DNA from: Gelidibacter sp035515035
Lineage (GTDB): Bacteria; Bacteroidota; Bacteroidia; Flavobacteriales; Flavobacteriaceae
Assembly (NCBI RefSeq): GCF_035515035.1
Contig: NZ_DATJCA010000047.1
Location: 1-64,000, forward strand
Length of the DNA: 64,000 nt
Reading direction: 5' to 3'
The translations under genes and the position numbers were made by a program. The notes beneath the pieces were generated by a model that did not search any database, was not told the DNA's origin, and was given only the letters and a program-made list of their open reading frames with translations. Positions 1 through 6,562 of the stretch are shown piece after piece. Within the stretch, counting starts at the first letter, position 1. Each line of letters begins with the position of its first letter.

Positions 1-741
1 AGCCCGAAGTTTGGCGATTTCAAAGAAATAATTACTGCCCACTGCAACATTAAAAGTCACTTTAAAAGTTTGCTTTTCTTTATCCGAAAGGATAGCATCA
101 AAATGATTTAAGTATTCATTGACATGCGCGAGCGCATAAGCCAATTGCTGCACCATATTAGCGCCGGCATTTTGATACAGATCCAAATGAACCGTAAAGG
201 CATTTGTATCTTTTACAATGGCCTCCAACTCGGCATGGTCTGCTTTCAGGTTTTTGAACCAATTGCCCGTCCTGGCAAGGTTGCCAATTATATCTGGCGC
301 GATATGGATGTTGTCCATATTTGGTGTGAATGCAAATTGATCAATAAAATGTGCAGACAAAAATTGACATTCGAAAAAAACGGGCGTGTTGGCCAAATTT
401 ATATTAACCAAAAGATCCTTTACAACAATGTCTTCAGAAGGTAAGATGAATTTGATACTTTCTGCACCACGGGCAATGGCATTGACCGCCTTAAGGTTTG
501 ATTTTTGAATATTGGCCACAAAAATGGTTTGGCAAATCTGCCATTCTGTAGCTTTAGTACCAGAAAGAGTTGGGACTTCCTTAAATTCATCAGCGTGATA
601 AAAAGGTTTCACATGGATGCCCTCATCCGTCTTCCAAATCAGCGTTTCATTATAATCGGCGCCTTTTAGATCATATTGAATGAGTTGCTTCCATTGCTTG
701 GAAGACACTTCATAAAAATCTTCAAACAGCGTTTTAGTCAT
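1..741 (-). CDS. mutA: Methylmalonyl-CoA mutase small subunit, N-terminal part (cut by window edge)
   Basis: This is the N-terminal ~247 residues of the non-catalytic small (beta) subunit of adenosylcobalamin-dependent methylmalonyl-CoA mutase, which interconverts succinyl-CoA and methylmalonyl-CoA with the large subunit. The reading frame begins MTKTLFEDFYEVSSKQWK and contains the family-typical stretch GADYNETLIWKTDEGI followed by KPFYHADE. The frame stays open to position 1, so the C-terminus lies outside the window. The start at 741 overlaps the 3' end of the upstream division gene by 8 bp; an in-frame ATG at 747 is equally possible. The overlap suggests translational coupling. Assignment rests on recalled family resemblance. 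Confidence 0.85.
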   Translation of the reverse strand, partial: MTKTLFEDFYEVSSKQWKQLIQYDLKGADYNETLIWKTDEGIHVKPFYHADEFKEVPTLSGTKATEWQICQTIFVANIQKSNLKAVNAIARGAESIKFILPSEDIVVKDLLVNINLANTPVFFECQFLSAHFIDQFAFTPNMDNIHIAPDIIGNLARTGNWFKNLKADHAELEAIVKDTNAFTVHLDLYQNAGANMVQQLAYALAHVNEYLNHFDAILSDKEKQTFKVTFNVAVGSNYFFEIAKLRA

Positions 742-1057
742 GGTCATTTTGATTTTCTATACTATCTTCATATTCGATAATATAAATTTCTTCATTCTCC
801 TTCTTCATGTAATATTTCTCTCGCGCTAAGCGTTCCAGACCTTCTTCCGTGCTCAAGGCCTTAATTGCCTTTTTATCCTTTAAGATCTCCTTCTTATAGT
901 AATCGCGCTCATTTTCCAAAGCTTTCATTTCAGAATTCAATTCGTGATGGATCAAAAAGGAATTGGCATCAAAAAACAGCATCCATATGGCGAATCCCAC
1001 GAATATGATCACATATAGATTTTTAAAACGATTGATATATTTCCGATTGATTTTCAA
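734..1057 (-). CDS. FtsB/DivIC-like septum formation initiator protein
   Basis: This is a small bitopic division protein of 107 residues. A short basic N-terminus is followed by one membrane span (about residues 13-28, VIIFVGFAIWMLFF) and then a charged coiled coil (about residues 36-70) ending in the LARE-KYYMKKENE pattern usual for FtsB/DivIC. Such proteins bridge FtsL and FtsQ in the divisome. The start is TTG at 1057: an in-frame TAG lies three codons upstream and the next Met is already inside the membrane span. The start lies next to the uridine kinase stop (TAA at 1059-1061), and the 3' end overlaps mutA, so udk-ftsB-mutA look co-transcribed. Confidence 0.85.
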   Translation of the reverse strand: MKINRKYINRFKNLYVIIFVGFAIWMLFFDANSFLIHHELNSEMKALENERDYYKKEILKDKKAIKALSTEEGLERLAREKYYMKKENEEIYIIEYEDSIENQNDHD

Positions 1058-1058
1058 A

Positions 1059-1667
1059 TTATACTAAACGTTGGTTAATAATAGATTTTACGATATCCAC
1101 CGCCACAGTGTTGTATTTGTTGTTGGGAATAATGATATCTGCATATTCTTTCATAGGCTCAATAAACTGTTGATGCATTGGTTTCAAAGTGTTCTTGTAA
1201 CGTGCCAAAACCTCATCCAAATCCCGTCCACGTTCAGAAATGTCACGTTTTAATCTTCTGATCAATCGTTCATCACTATCGGCATGCACAAAAATCTTGA
1301 TATCAAATAGCTTCCGCAATTCTGGATTGGTCAAAATTAAAATGCCTTCCACAATCATCACTTTTCGGGGATGGGTTAGAATGGTATCTCCTGTTCTGTT
1401 GTGTTTTAGGAATGAATAAACCGGTTGGTGGACATCTTTCCCTGCCTTCAAATCCTTCAAGTGACTTTCCAACAAGTCAAAATCGATGGAACGTGGATGA
1501 TCAAAATTAATTTTCTCCCGCTCATCAAAACTTAAATGTGTAGTATCCATATAATAGGAATCTTGTGAGATCACGCCCACTTCACCCTCAGGCAATTCAT
1601 TTAAAATTTGATTGACCACGGTAGTTTTTCCGCATCCTGTACCTCCTGCTATTCCAATAATGAGCAT
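1059..1667 (-). CDS. udk: Uridine kinase
   Basis: This enzyme phosphorylates uridine and cytidine to UMP and CMP in pyrimidine salvage. The P-loop GGTGCGKT is at residues 8-15 when the protein starts at the ATG at 1667. Further family hallmarks are SQDSYY, NFDHPRSIDFDLL, the KVMIVEGILIL strand and the lid-region arginines in RRLKRDISERGRD. From 1667 the protein is 202 residues, close to the usual ~200-210. The frame extends upstream to a TTG at 1703, which I rejected because it would add 12 residues before the conserved beta strand. It precedes the ftsB-like gene in an apparent operon. Confidence 0.92.
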   Translation of the reverse strand: MLIIGIAGGTGCGKTTVVNQILNELPEGEVGVISQDSYYMDTTHLSFDEREKINFDHPRSIDFDLLESHLKDLKAGKDVHQPVYSFLKHNRTGDTILTHPRKVMIVEGILILTNPELRKLFDIKIFVHADSDERLIRRLKRDISERGRDLDEVLARYKNTLKPMHQQFIEPMKEYADIIIPNNKYNTVAVDIVKSIINQRLV

Positions 1668-1716
1668 CCTTTGATTTTTATATTTCAAGGCAAATTTAAC
1701 CAAATATAAAGAACTC

Positions 1717-2124
1717 TTATGGCTCTATTTTGGAAACTTCAGTAACGGTTACTATTTTTCCGTCTTCATTTCCCCAGGAGTTTAAAATATAATTCATCAC
1801 ATCCGCAACTTCATCATCATAAAGCCCTAAAGCAGCCATGGCGCTATTATATTTTACTCCATTTACCGTAATTTCTCCAGAAAGTCCATACTTTACCGCC
1901 TTGATGCTTTCTTGACGCTTTTTCATTAAGTAATCAGAATCGGCCAACGGAGGATAAACGTTTGGGACGCCTTTACCATCCGGCAAATGGCAACTCATGC
2001 AAAAATCGTCGTATATGGCAGCACCTCTGGCCATACTTGCTTTGAGCTCTGGTGTTTGTGCGGGCGCAGTGTTACAGGAGAAAAGCACCACTAAAAACAG
2101 AAGCAATAGGCTCGTTTTTTTCAT
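1717..2124 (-). CDS. Lipoprotein c-type cytochrome
   Basis: This is a 135-residue monoheme cytochrome c. A lipoprotein signal peptide ends at the FSC lipobox (Cys17). The heme site CMSCH is at residues 42-46, followed by LPDGKGVPNVYPPLA, the usual spacing of small class I cytochromes. A Met near residue 105 (NSAMAALG) is a likely sixth heme ligand. The gene lies 2 bp downstream of a PQQ-type sugar dehydrogenase gene, so it probably takes electrons from that enzyme in the periplasm; that partnership is inferred from adjacency. Confidence 0.88.
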   Translation of the reverse strand: MKKTSLLLLFLVVLFSCNTAPAQTPELKASMARGAAIYDDFCMSCHLPDGKGVPNVYPPLADSDYLMKKRQESIKAVKYGLSGEITVNGVKYNSAMAALGLYDDEVADVMNYILNSWGNEDGKIVTVTEVSKIEP

Positions 2125-2126
2125 TC

Positions 2127-3230
2127 TTATTTAGGCAATAATTTAACAATCCCCAAGTTTTCAATACCTACATAAATATAGCCGTCAGGACCTTGGTTGA
2201 TAGTTCTTACCCGTCCCAAACCATCTAAGAAACGCTCCTCCTTAACTACTTTTCCATCTTTTAAAACCACTTTGTCCATATAATTAAACTTCAATGAACC
2301 GACTAACAAATCCCCTTTCCATTCCGGATAAACGTCGCTGGTTATAAACGCCATCCCACTTGGAGCTATGGAAGGATCCCAGTAGTGAAGTGGTTGCTCC
2401 ATACCTTCCTTTTCGGTAATACTTGTAAGTGTTGTGCCATCATAATTGATACCATAACTAATGACCGGCCAACCATAATTTGCACCTTTCTTTATAATAT
2501 TGATTTCGTCACCTCCTTGAGGGCCGTGTTCGTGCGTCCAAACCTCACCGGTTTCAGGATGCAACACCATACCCTGAGGATTTCGATGCCCGTAAGAATA
2601 TATAGCTTTTTTGGCATTGGGCTCACTCAAAAACGGATTATCACCTGGAATCGAGCCATCATCATTTAAACGATAGACTTTCCCACCATCTCTGGTAATA
2701 TCCTGTGGATTTACGTCTCTATCTCCCCGATCTCCAATAGTAAAGTAAAGATAACCAGCGTTATCAAAAACGATACGGGATCCAAAATGCTGCCCTTTTT
2801 TAGTGTTGGGAGTAGCCTTGTAAAGGAGTTCTTTATTGGTGAGGGCATTGTTTTCAAATTTAGCGCGCATCACTGCAGTGTTACCACCATCACCATCTCC
2901 TTCAGGAGAAGCGTAGGTGATGTAGATCCATCCGTTTTCGTCATAATTTGGATGTAATGCGATATCCAACAATCCACCCTGGCCTCGATTGGAAATCTTT
3001 GGAAGTCCTTGAACCTCGGTTTTATTACCTTCTTTATAATGAAGCATCTTACCCTCTTTCTCATTGATCAACATGGAGCCGTCGGGTAAGAACACAAAGC
3101 CCCAGGGAATGGTTAGGTCCGAAACAACCACTTCATAACCATGGTCATTATTAATGGGATTCTTATCCTGAGCACAGGATATAAAGCCAATAAATGCAAA
3201 TACTAAAACAAAATAATTCTTGATTTTCAT
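2127..3230 (-). CDS. PQQ-dependent sugar dehydrogenase (glucose/sorbosone dehydrogenase family)
   Basis: This is a 367-residue exported beta-propeller enzyme related to soluble quinoprotein aldose-sugar dehydrogenases (Ylil/GDH-B family). The N-terminus has a lipoprotein-like signal (FIGFISCAQ). Family landmarks in order are TIPWGFVFLPDGSMLI, GQGGLLDIALHP, HFGSRIVFD, YSYGHRNPQGMVLHP and WTHEHGPQGGDEIN; the His in GQHFGSR and the Arg-Asn pair in GHRNPQG contact substrate or PQQ in the family. The cytochrome c gene follows 2 bp downstream and is the likely electron acceptor. The actual sugar substrate cannot be read from sequence. Confidence 0.88.
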   Translation of the reverse strand: MKIKNYFVLVFAFIGFISCAQDKNPINNDHGYEVVVSDLTIPWGFVFLPDGSMLINEKEGKMLHYKEGNKTEVQGLPKISNRGQGGLLDIALHPNYDENGWIYITYASPEGDGDGGNTAVMRAKFENNALTNKELLYKATPNTKKGQHFGSRIVFDNAGYLYFTIGDRGDRDVNPQDITRDGGKVYRLNDDGSIPGDNPFLSEPNAKKAIYSYGHRNPQGMVLHPETGEVWTHEHGPQGGDEINIIKKGANYGWPVISYGINYDGTTLTSITEKEGMEQPLHYWDPSIAPSGMAFITSDVYPEWKGDLLVGSLKFNYMDKVVLKDGKVVKEERFLDGLGRVRTINQGPDGYIYVGIENLGIVKLLPK

Positions 3231-3267
3231 ACAATTAGTCTTTAAAGTCTAAATTTAGAAATAATTA

Positions 3268-3299
3268 TTGTTACTATTTAAAGAAAAGCTATATATTTG
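3268..3299 (+). promoter_or_regulatory. Predicted promoter of tRNA-Pro
   Basis: A TTG at 3268-3270 and a perfect Bacteroidota -7 box TATATTTG at 3292-3299 are separated by 21 bp. This points at the tRNA-Pro gene starting 52 bp further on, allowing a leader of about 45 nt. The match is to the known TTTG-N~19-TAnnTTTG consensus of the primary sigma factor in this phylum. Confidence 0.65.
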
Positions 3300-3351
3300 C
3301 ACCTCGATTTTGAGGAATCGAGTTGTTTTGAAATTTTGAAGATAACCAATT

Positions 3352-3426
3352 CGGGGTGTAGCGTAGCCCGGTTATCGCGCCGCGTTTGGGACGCGGAGGT
3401 CGCAGGTTCGAATCCTGCCACCCCGA
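3352..3426 (+). tRNA. tRNA-Pro (anticodon UGG)
   Basis: The cloverleaf can be folded by eye. The acceptor stem CGGGGTG (3352-3358) pairs with CACCCCG (3419-3425). The anticodon stem CCGCG/CGCGG encloses the loop TTTGGGA, with TGG at 3387-3389. The T arm contains GGTTCGAATCC. The discriminator base is A3426 and CCA is not encoded. The 3' end (3413-3427) is duplicated at 8628-8642, marking it as the integration target of the following island, so the gene is now separated from its probable native terminator at 8649-8683. Confidence 0.95.
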
Positions 3427-3427
3427 C
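3413..3427. repeat. attL: left 15-bp repeat of island
   Basis: TCCTGCCACCCCGAC lies inside the T arm and acceptor stem of tRNA-Pro and is identical to 8628-8642. Integration here regenerates an intact tRNA gene. Confidence 0.85.
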
Positions 3428-3530
3428 AAACCTAGCAATATGACAAACTAAAACACTGTTAATCGTATGATTCTCAGTGTTTTTTGTTTTTAGTGATATC
3501 ACTTAATGTCATTTAATAACAACTAAAAGG

Positions 3531-3544
3531 TGTACAATCAGGTG
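3531..3544. repeat. Left subterminal repeat (probable integrase arm site)
   Basis: TGTACAATCAGGTG is repeated exactly in the same orientation at 8551-8564 near the other end of the island. Subterminal direct repeats of this kind usually bind the N-terminal arm domain of tyrosine recombinases; that role is inferred from position. Confidence 0.6.
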
Positions 3545-3641
3545 TGCATTTTCTTACCAAAATTGTCGTAAATTTAAGGGACTTTAAAAACGATTTGACT
3601 TTTGTCTTTAAAACATTTTTGTTTAACCAAAGACATCAACA

Positions 3642-4907
3642 ATGCAGACAAACACTACCTTTGCCGTGATTTTCTATACCAGGAAATCCCGAAGCACTGC
3701 GAACGAATTAAACATCTTCGCCCGTATCACAGTCAATCAGAAACGTTCAGAAATCAGCTTAAAAAGGTGTACACTTTTAAGGGATTGGGACAGCAACAAG
3801 AATAGGGCACGTGGAAGCTCCTACAAAACAAAAGTCCTCAATACCTACCTAGACCAAGTATACAGCCATTTGCTGGACTGCCATAAGCAATTACTGGAAG
3901 AAGCAAAGATCATTACCGCAAACGCCGTTAAAGCGCGTTATTTGGGTCTGGACGAGAACCATAAAACCTTGACTGAGCTCATGACCTACCATAATACCAA
4001 TATGGTCAGCATCCTGAAATATGGCACCATGAAGAATTACTACACAACCGAAAGGTACCTGTTGAAGTATCTGGGCAAAGTTTCAAAAGTTGATGACATT
4101 TATCTGAAACAATTGAACTATCGGTTCATCTGTGATTTTGAGCAGTTCCTGAGGGCTTACAGAAATCCAAAAAAAGAATTGGTACTGTCCAACAACGGCG
4201 TTATGAAACATATGGAACGCTTTAAAAAAATGGTCAACCTTGCCGTTAAGTTGGAATGGATCCCAAAAAATCCCTTCAACCAGTTCCAGCTCAAGTTCGA
4301 TAAATTTGACAGACAGTTCCTTACAGAGCGCGAACTCGAACTGATTGAGAATACTCATTACACTAATGAACGGTTGGAAAGAGTTAAGGACTATTTTATA
4401 TTCTCCTGTTATACGGGACTTTCTTATGTAGATGTCAGGGAACTGACCCTGAACCATATTACTCGGGGCATAGATAACAACTATTGGATCTTTACCAAAC
4501 GTGAAAAAACAAATGAAACAGTCAAAATTCCTATTTTGCCCAAAGCCTTGGCAATTATTGAAAAATATAGGGATGGAGCTGAAAAAACAAACAATAAGAC
4601 TATCCTTCCGCTCAGCTCAAACCAGAAAACCAACAAATACCTAAAGGAAATAGCACTGGACTGCGGAATCCATAAGAACATCACGTTCCATGTTGCCAGA
4701 CATACTTTTGCAACTACCGTCATGCTCTCCAATGGTGTACCCATTGAGACCGTATCAAAGCTATTGGGGCACAATAAACTATCAACAACACAGATTTACG
4801 CCAGGGTCGTAGAATCGAAGATTAGTGAGGACATAGACAATCTGCTGATAAGGTTTGAAACGAAAAAGTTGGAACCAAAGACCCAAACCAAACAAACATT
4901 TTTTTAA
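3642..4907 (+). CDS. int: Site-specific tyrosine recombinase (island integrase, IntDOT-like)
   Basis: This 421-residue integrase has the Bacteroidota layout. The N-terminal arm-binding domain covers residues ~1-60 (IFARITVNQKRSEISLK), a SAM-like core-binding domain ~105-205, and the catalytic domain ~225-395. Visible catalytic residues are His350 and Arg353 (HVARH), His377 (LLGHNKL) and the nucleophile Tyr386 (TTQIYARVV). The first catalytic Arg expected in TGLR is Ser261 (CYTGLSYVDV), a substitution known from the CTnDOT integrase IntDOT. It starts at ATG 3642 and should recombine the 15-bp tRNA-Pro att repeats. Confidence 0.93.
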   Translation: MQTNTTFAVIFYTRKSRSTANELNIFARITVNQKRSEISLKRCTLLRDWDSNKNRARGSSYKTKVLNTYLDQVYSHLLDCHKQLLEEAKIITANAVKARYLGLDENHKTLTELMTYHNTNMVSILKYGTMKNYYTTERYLLKYLGKVSKVDDIYLKQLNYRFICDFEQFLRAYRNPKKELVLSNNGVMKHMERFKKMVNLAVKLEWIPKNPFNQFQLKFDKFDRQFLTERELELIENTHYTNERLERVKDYFIFSCYTGLSYVDVRELTLNHITRGIDNNYWIFTKREKTNETVKIPILPKALAIIEKYRDGAEKTNNKTILPLSSNQKTNKYLKEIALDCGIHKNITFHVARHTFATTVMLSNGVPIETVSKLLGHNKLSTTQIYARVVESKISEDIDNLLIRFETKKLEPKTQTKQTFF

Positions 4908-4915
4908 GCTTAATG

Positions 4916-4970
4916 AATTTCCTTTCAATGCGCTCCTCACAAGGCTACGGGAGTGTATTGAAAGGAAATT
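4916..4970. terminator. Long imperfect hairpin after the integrase
   Basis: A perfect 14-bp inverted repeat (AATTTCCTTTCAAT at 4916-4929 and ATTGAAAGGAAATT at 4957-4970) continues inward with CTCC/GGGAG pairing, giving about a 20-bp interrupted stem with a ~12-nt loop. It begins 9 bp after the integrase stop. No T tract follows, so it could be a terminator, an mRNA-stabilising hairpin or a recombination-related structure. Confidence 0.5.
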
Positions 4971-4976
4971 TCAGCT

Positions 4977-5009
4977 AAAACTAAATTTCAAAATCACAAT
5001 TTTAGTTTT
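4977..5009. repeat. Second adjacent hairpin
   Basis: AAAACTAAA (4977-4985) and TTTAGTTTT (5001-5009) form a 9-bp perfect inverted repeat around a 15-nt loop, immediately after the larger hairpin. The remaining stretch 5010-5557 contains no intact reading frame that I recognise; it is AT-rich and looks eroded. Confidence 0.4.
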
Positions 5010-5557
5010 AAAGGCTCGTACTGCTCTTGTGTCAATTTCGAATCAAACGGCTTTGGCCAAAAGGGTTATTGGCTGGCTTTATGTTTTTCATAAATTTCTT
5101 TCAATATTTTTTTAAATTTAGAGTTCATATGTGAAATCAAAAACTCCTAATAAGAATTTTACGTTAAAATCATACTTGTCGTTCCATGATTTTTTCACGT
5201 TTACACTTCTATCCTTATAGTGATAATTGCTATTGAAAAGAAAAAAAAGCATTATGGCCGTTTCTACAATATGTCAATTGAATAATTTTCTGAAAATTCT
5301 TAGACACTGTTGGATGATATTAAACTTCCAATAAGGACTCGATAATTCATCAATTGTCGCAAATTCTTGCCTGTTTACTGGTGGTTTGAGACCATTTGAC
5401 GCAAATCGATGAAATTGAAAAACACTTCATATTTACAACCTGCTGAAAATGAGCGAATTGAACTGAAAAAGGAATATATAACATCGCGTAGCGTGTTACC
5501 CTCTTGCTATTCCCATCTTTCATTAAATTTCAATCCCGAGGAACTTTTCTTTCAAAG

Positions 5558-5860
5558 CTAAAAGCCAGGCTTTTTCATCAAGTTTCCCTTTCGAGTTCTA
5601 AAATTTGATGGAACATCCTGCGTCCTATTCTTAAAAAAGTGATTAAAAAGTGAAGGATCTCAAAACCTAGTGCATAACTTATATCCTCGATGTTCCAAAC
5701 AGTATGTCTTAGTAATATTATCGCTTCCTTCATAAATCTTTCTGATAGGTAGTAGTTGCTGTTTTCCTGTTTAACCACGAACGGTTCTATTCATGGAGTC
5801 AACATGCACGCCCAAGGTTTCTGCAAATTTTACAGGAAAGTGATATACAAACGAGCCAAC
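5558..5860 (-). pseudogene. AraC-family regulator DNA-binding domain, frameshifted remnant
   Basis: Reading the minus strand in three successive frames reconstructs an AraC/XylS helix-turn-helix domain. Frame one gives YHFPVKFAETLGVHVDSMNR before a stop. Frame two (about 5776-5670) gives LSERFMKEAIILLRHT, then WNIEDISYALGFE. Frame three from about 5665 gives DPSLFNHFFKNRTQDVPSNF and ends at a TAG at 5558-5560. The junctions fall near 5780 and 5667, the second just after the GFE of the conserved GF-DPS-F--FFK motif. The N-terminal sensor part is not detectable. At least two frameshifts plus truncation make it non-functional. It lies inside the island. Confidence 0.75.
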
Positions 5861-5862
5861 CC

Positions 5863-6161
5863 GATGATTGTGATGACAATCTCCGTTATACGCTTCGGTT
5901 TATAAACGGTTTCGCTTTTGGAACACATGATGATTTTAATCCAAGATACCAAAACCTCAATCTTGGTAAATATATGGTCTATTAAGACAACCGAATTGAA
6001 TATGTGGATTTACCGCCTATGGAAGCTGAAGGACCTGCTCTTTATAATGAAAATGGGTTTATGCAAATAATATCTATAAAGTAAAAAAATACAATATTGC
6101 GGAAGACTCAGTAAAATTGAGCACTTCTGAAGGATTCACAAAAAAAAAGGCTTATAGCTGA
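5863..6161 (+). pseudogene. Unidentified CDS remnant with stop and frameshift
   Basis: The plus strand reads LRYTLRFINGFAFGTHDDFN, then after 18 more codons a TAA (5983-5985), then EYVDLPPMEAEGPALYNENG in the same frame. Near 6062 a shift of frame continues the protein-like sequence with NNIYKVKKYNIAEDSVKL, ending at a TGA at 6159-6161. The amino-acid composition is that of a real protein, but I do not recognise the family. No start is visible. It abuts the AraC remnant on the opposite strand, suggesting this part of the island is a deletion scar. Confidence 0.45.
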
Positions 6162-6212
6162 TTATCAGCTTTTTATTTGTATGTTTAGAAAAAACTTAAG
6201 AACAAATTGATT

Positions 6213-6560
6213 ATGAAAAAAACAAATGTAATGAGTAACCCGTTGGGATTGTTATTTGCCCTAATGCTCGTTGTGACCTATTCGTGTAGTAGTAATGAAG
6301 ACAACAACGATGACGACCATTTCACTTATACAGGAACTATTGATCAGTGGTGTGGATATTTAATTCTTATTGACAAAAACAATAAGGATGTTAATGACCA
6401 TTATGAGTTTGTTAAACCTATTAATCTAGACAGTTCCTTTGAGATACACGAATTAAAAGTAAAAGTTACTTTTTCTTATTTAGGTGAGAAGCAAATGGAT
6501 TGCGGAGGTTTTGTAGGCAATCCAGAAAAAATAGAAATTATAAAAATTAAAAAATTGTAA
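6213..6560 (+). CDS. Small lipoprotein of unknown function, partner of S1 protease
   Basis: This predicted lipoprotein has 115 residues from ATG 6213. Its long signal peptide ends in a TYSC lipobox, followed by a very acidic linker (NEDNNDDDH). The mature part is a small domain with two Cys-Gly sites, QWCGYLI and MDCGGF, that could form a disulfide, plus beta-strand-like KVKVTF and KIEIIKIKKL. Similar small flavobacterial proteins have a WCG...EPVNL...KV-V-Y layout but no function known to me. A TTG at 6207 is in frame, but the ATG is preferred. The protease gene starts 3 bp downstream, so the pair is surely one operon; a protective or inhibitory role is a guess. Confidence 0.75.
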   Translation: MKKTNVMSNPLGLLFALMLVVTYSCSSNEDNNDDDHFTYTGTIDQWCGYLILIDKNNKDVNDHYEFVKPINLDSSFEIHELKVKVTFSYLGEKQMDCGGFVGNPEKIEIIKIKKL

Positions 6561-6562
6561 TT

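Noticed and set aside
3352..3426. tRNA-Pro as a damaged gene due to integration
   Set aside because: The cloverleaf is intact and the 15-bp core restores the 3' end, so the gene should be functional.
4916..5009. An integron-like attC array next to the integrase
   Set aside because: The integrase is of the IntDOT/phage type and only one hairpin pair is present, without cassette repeats.
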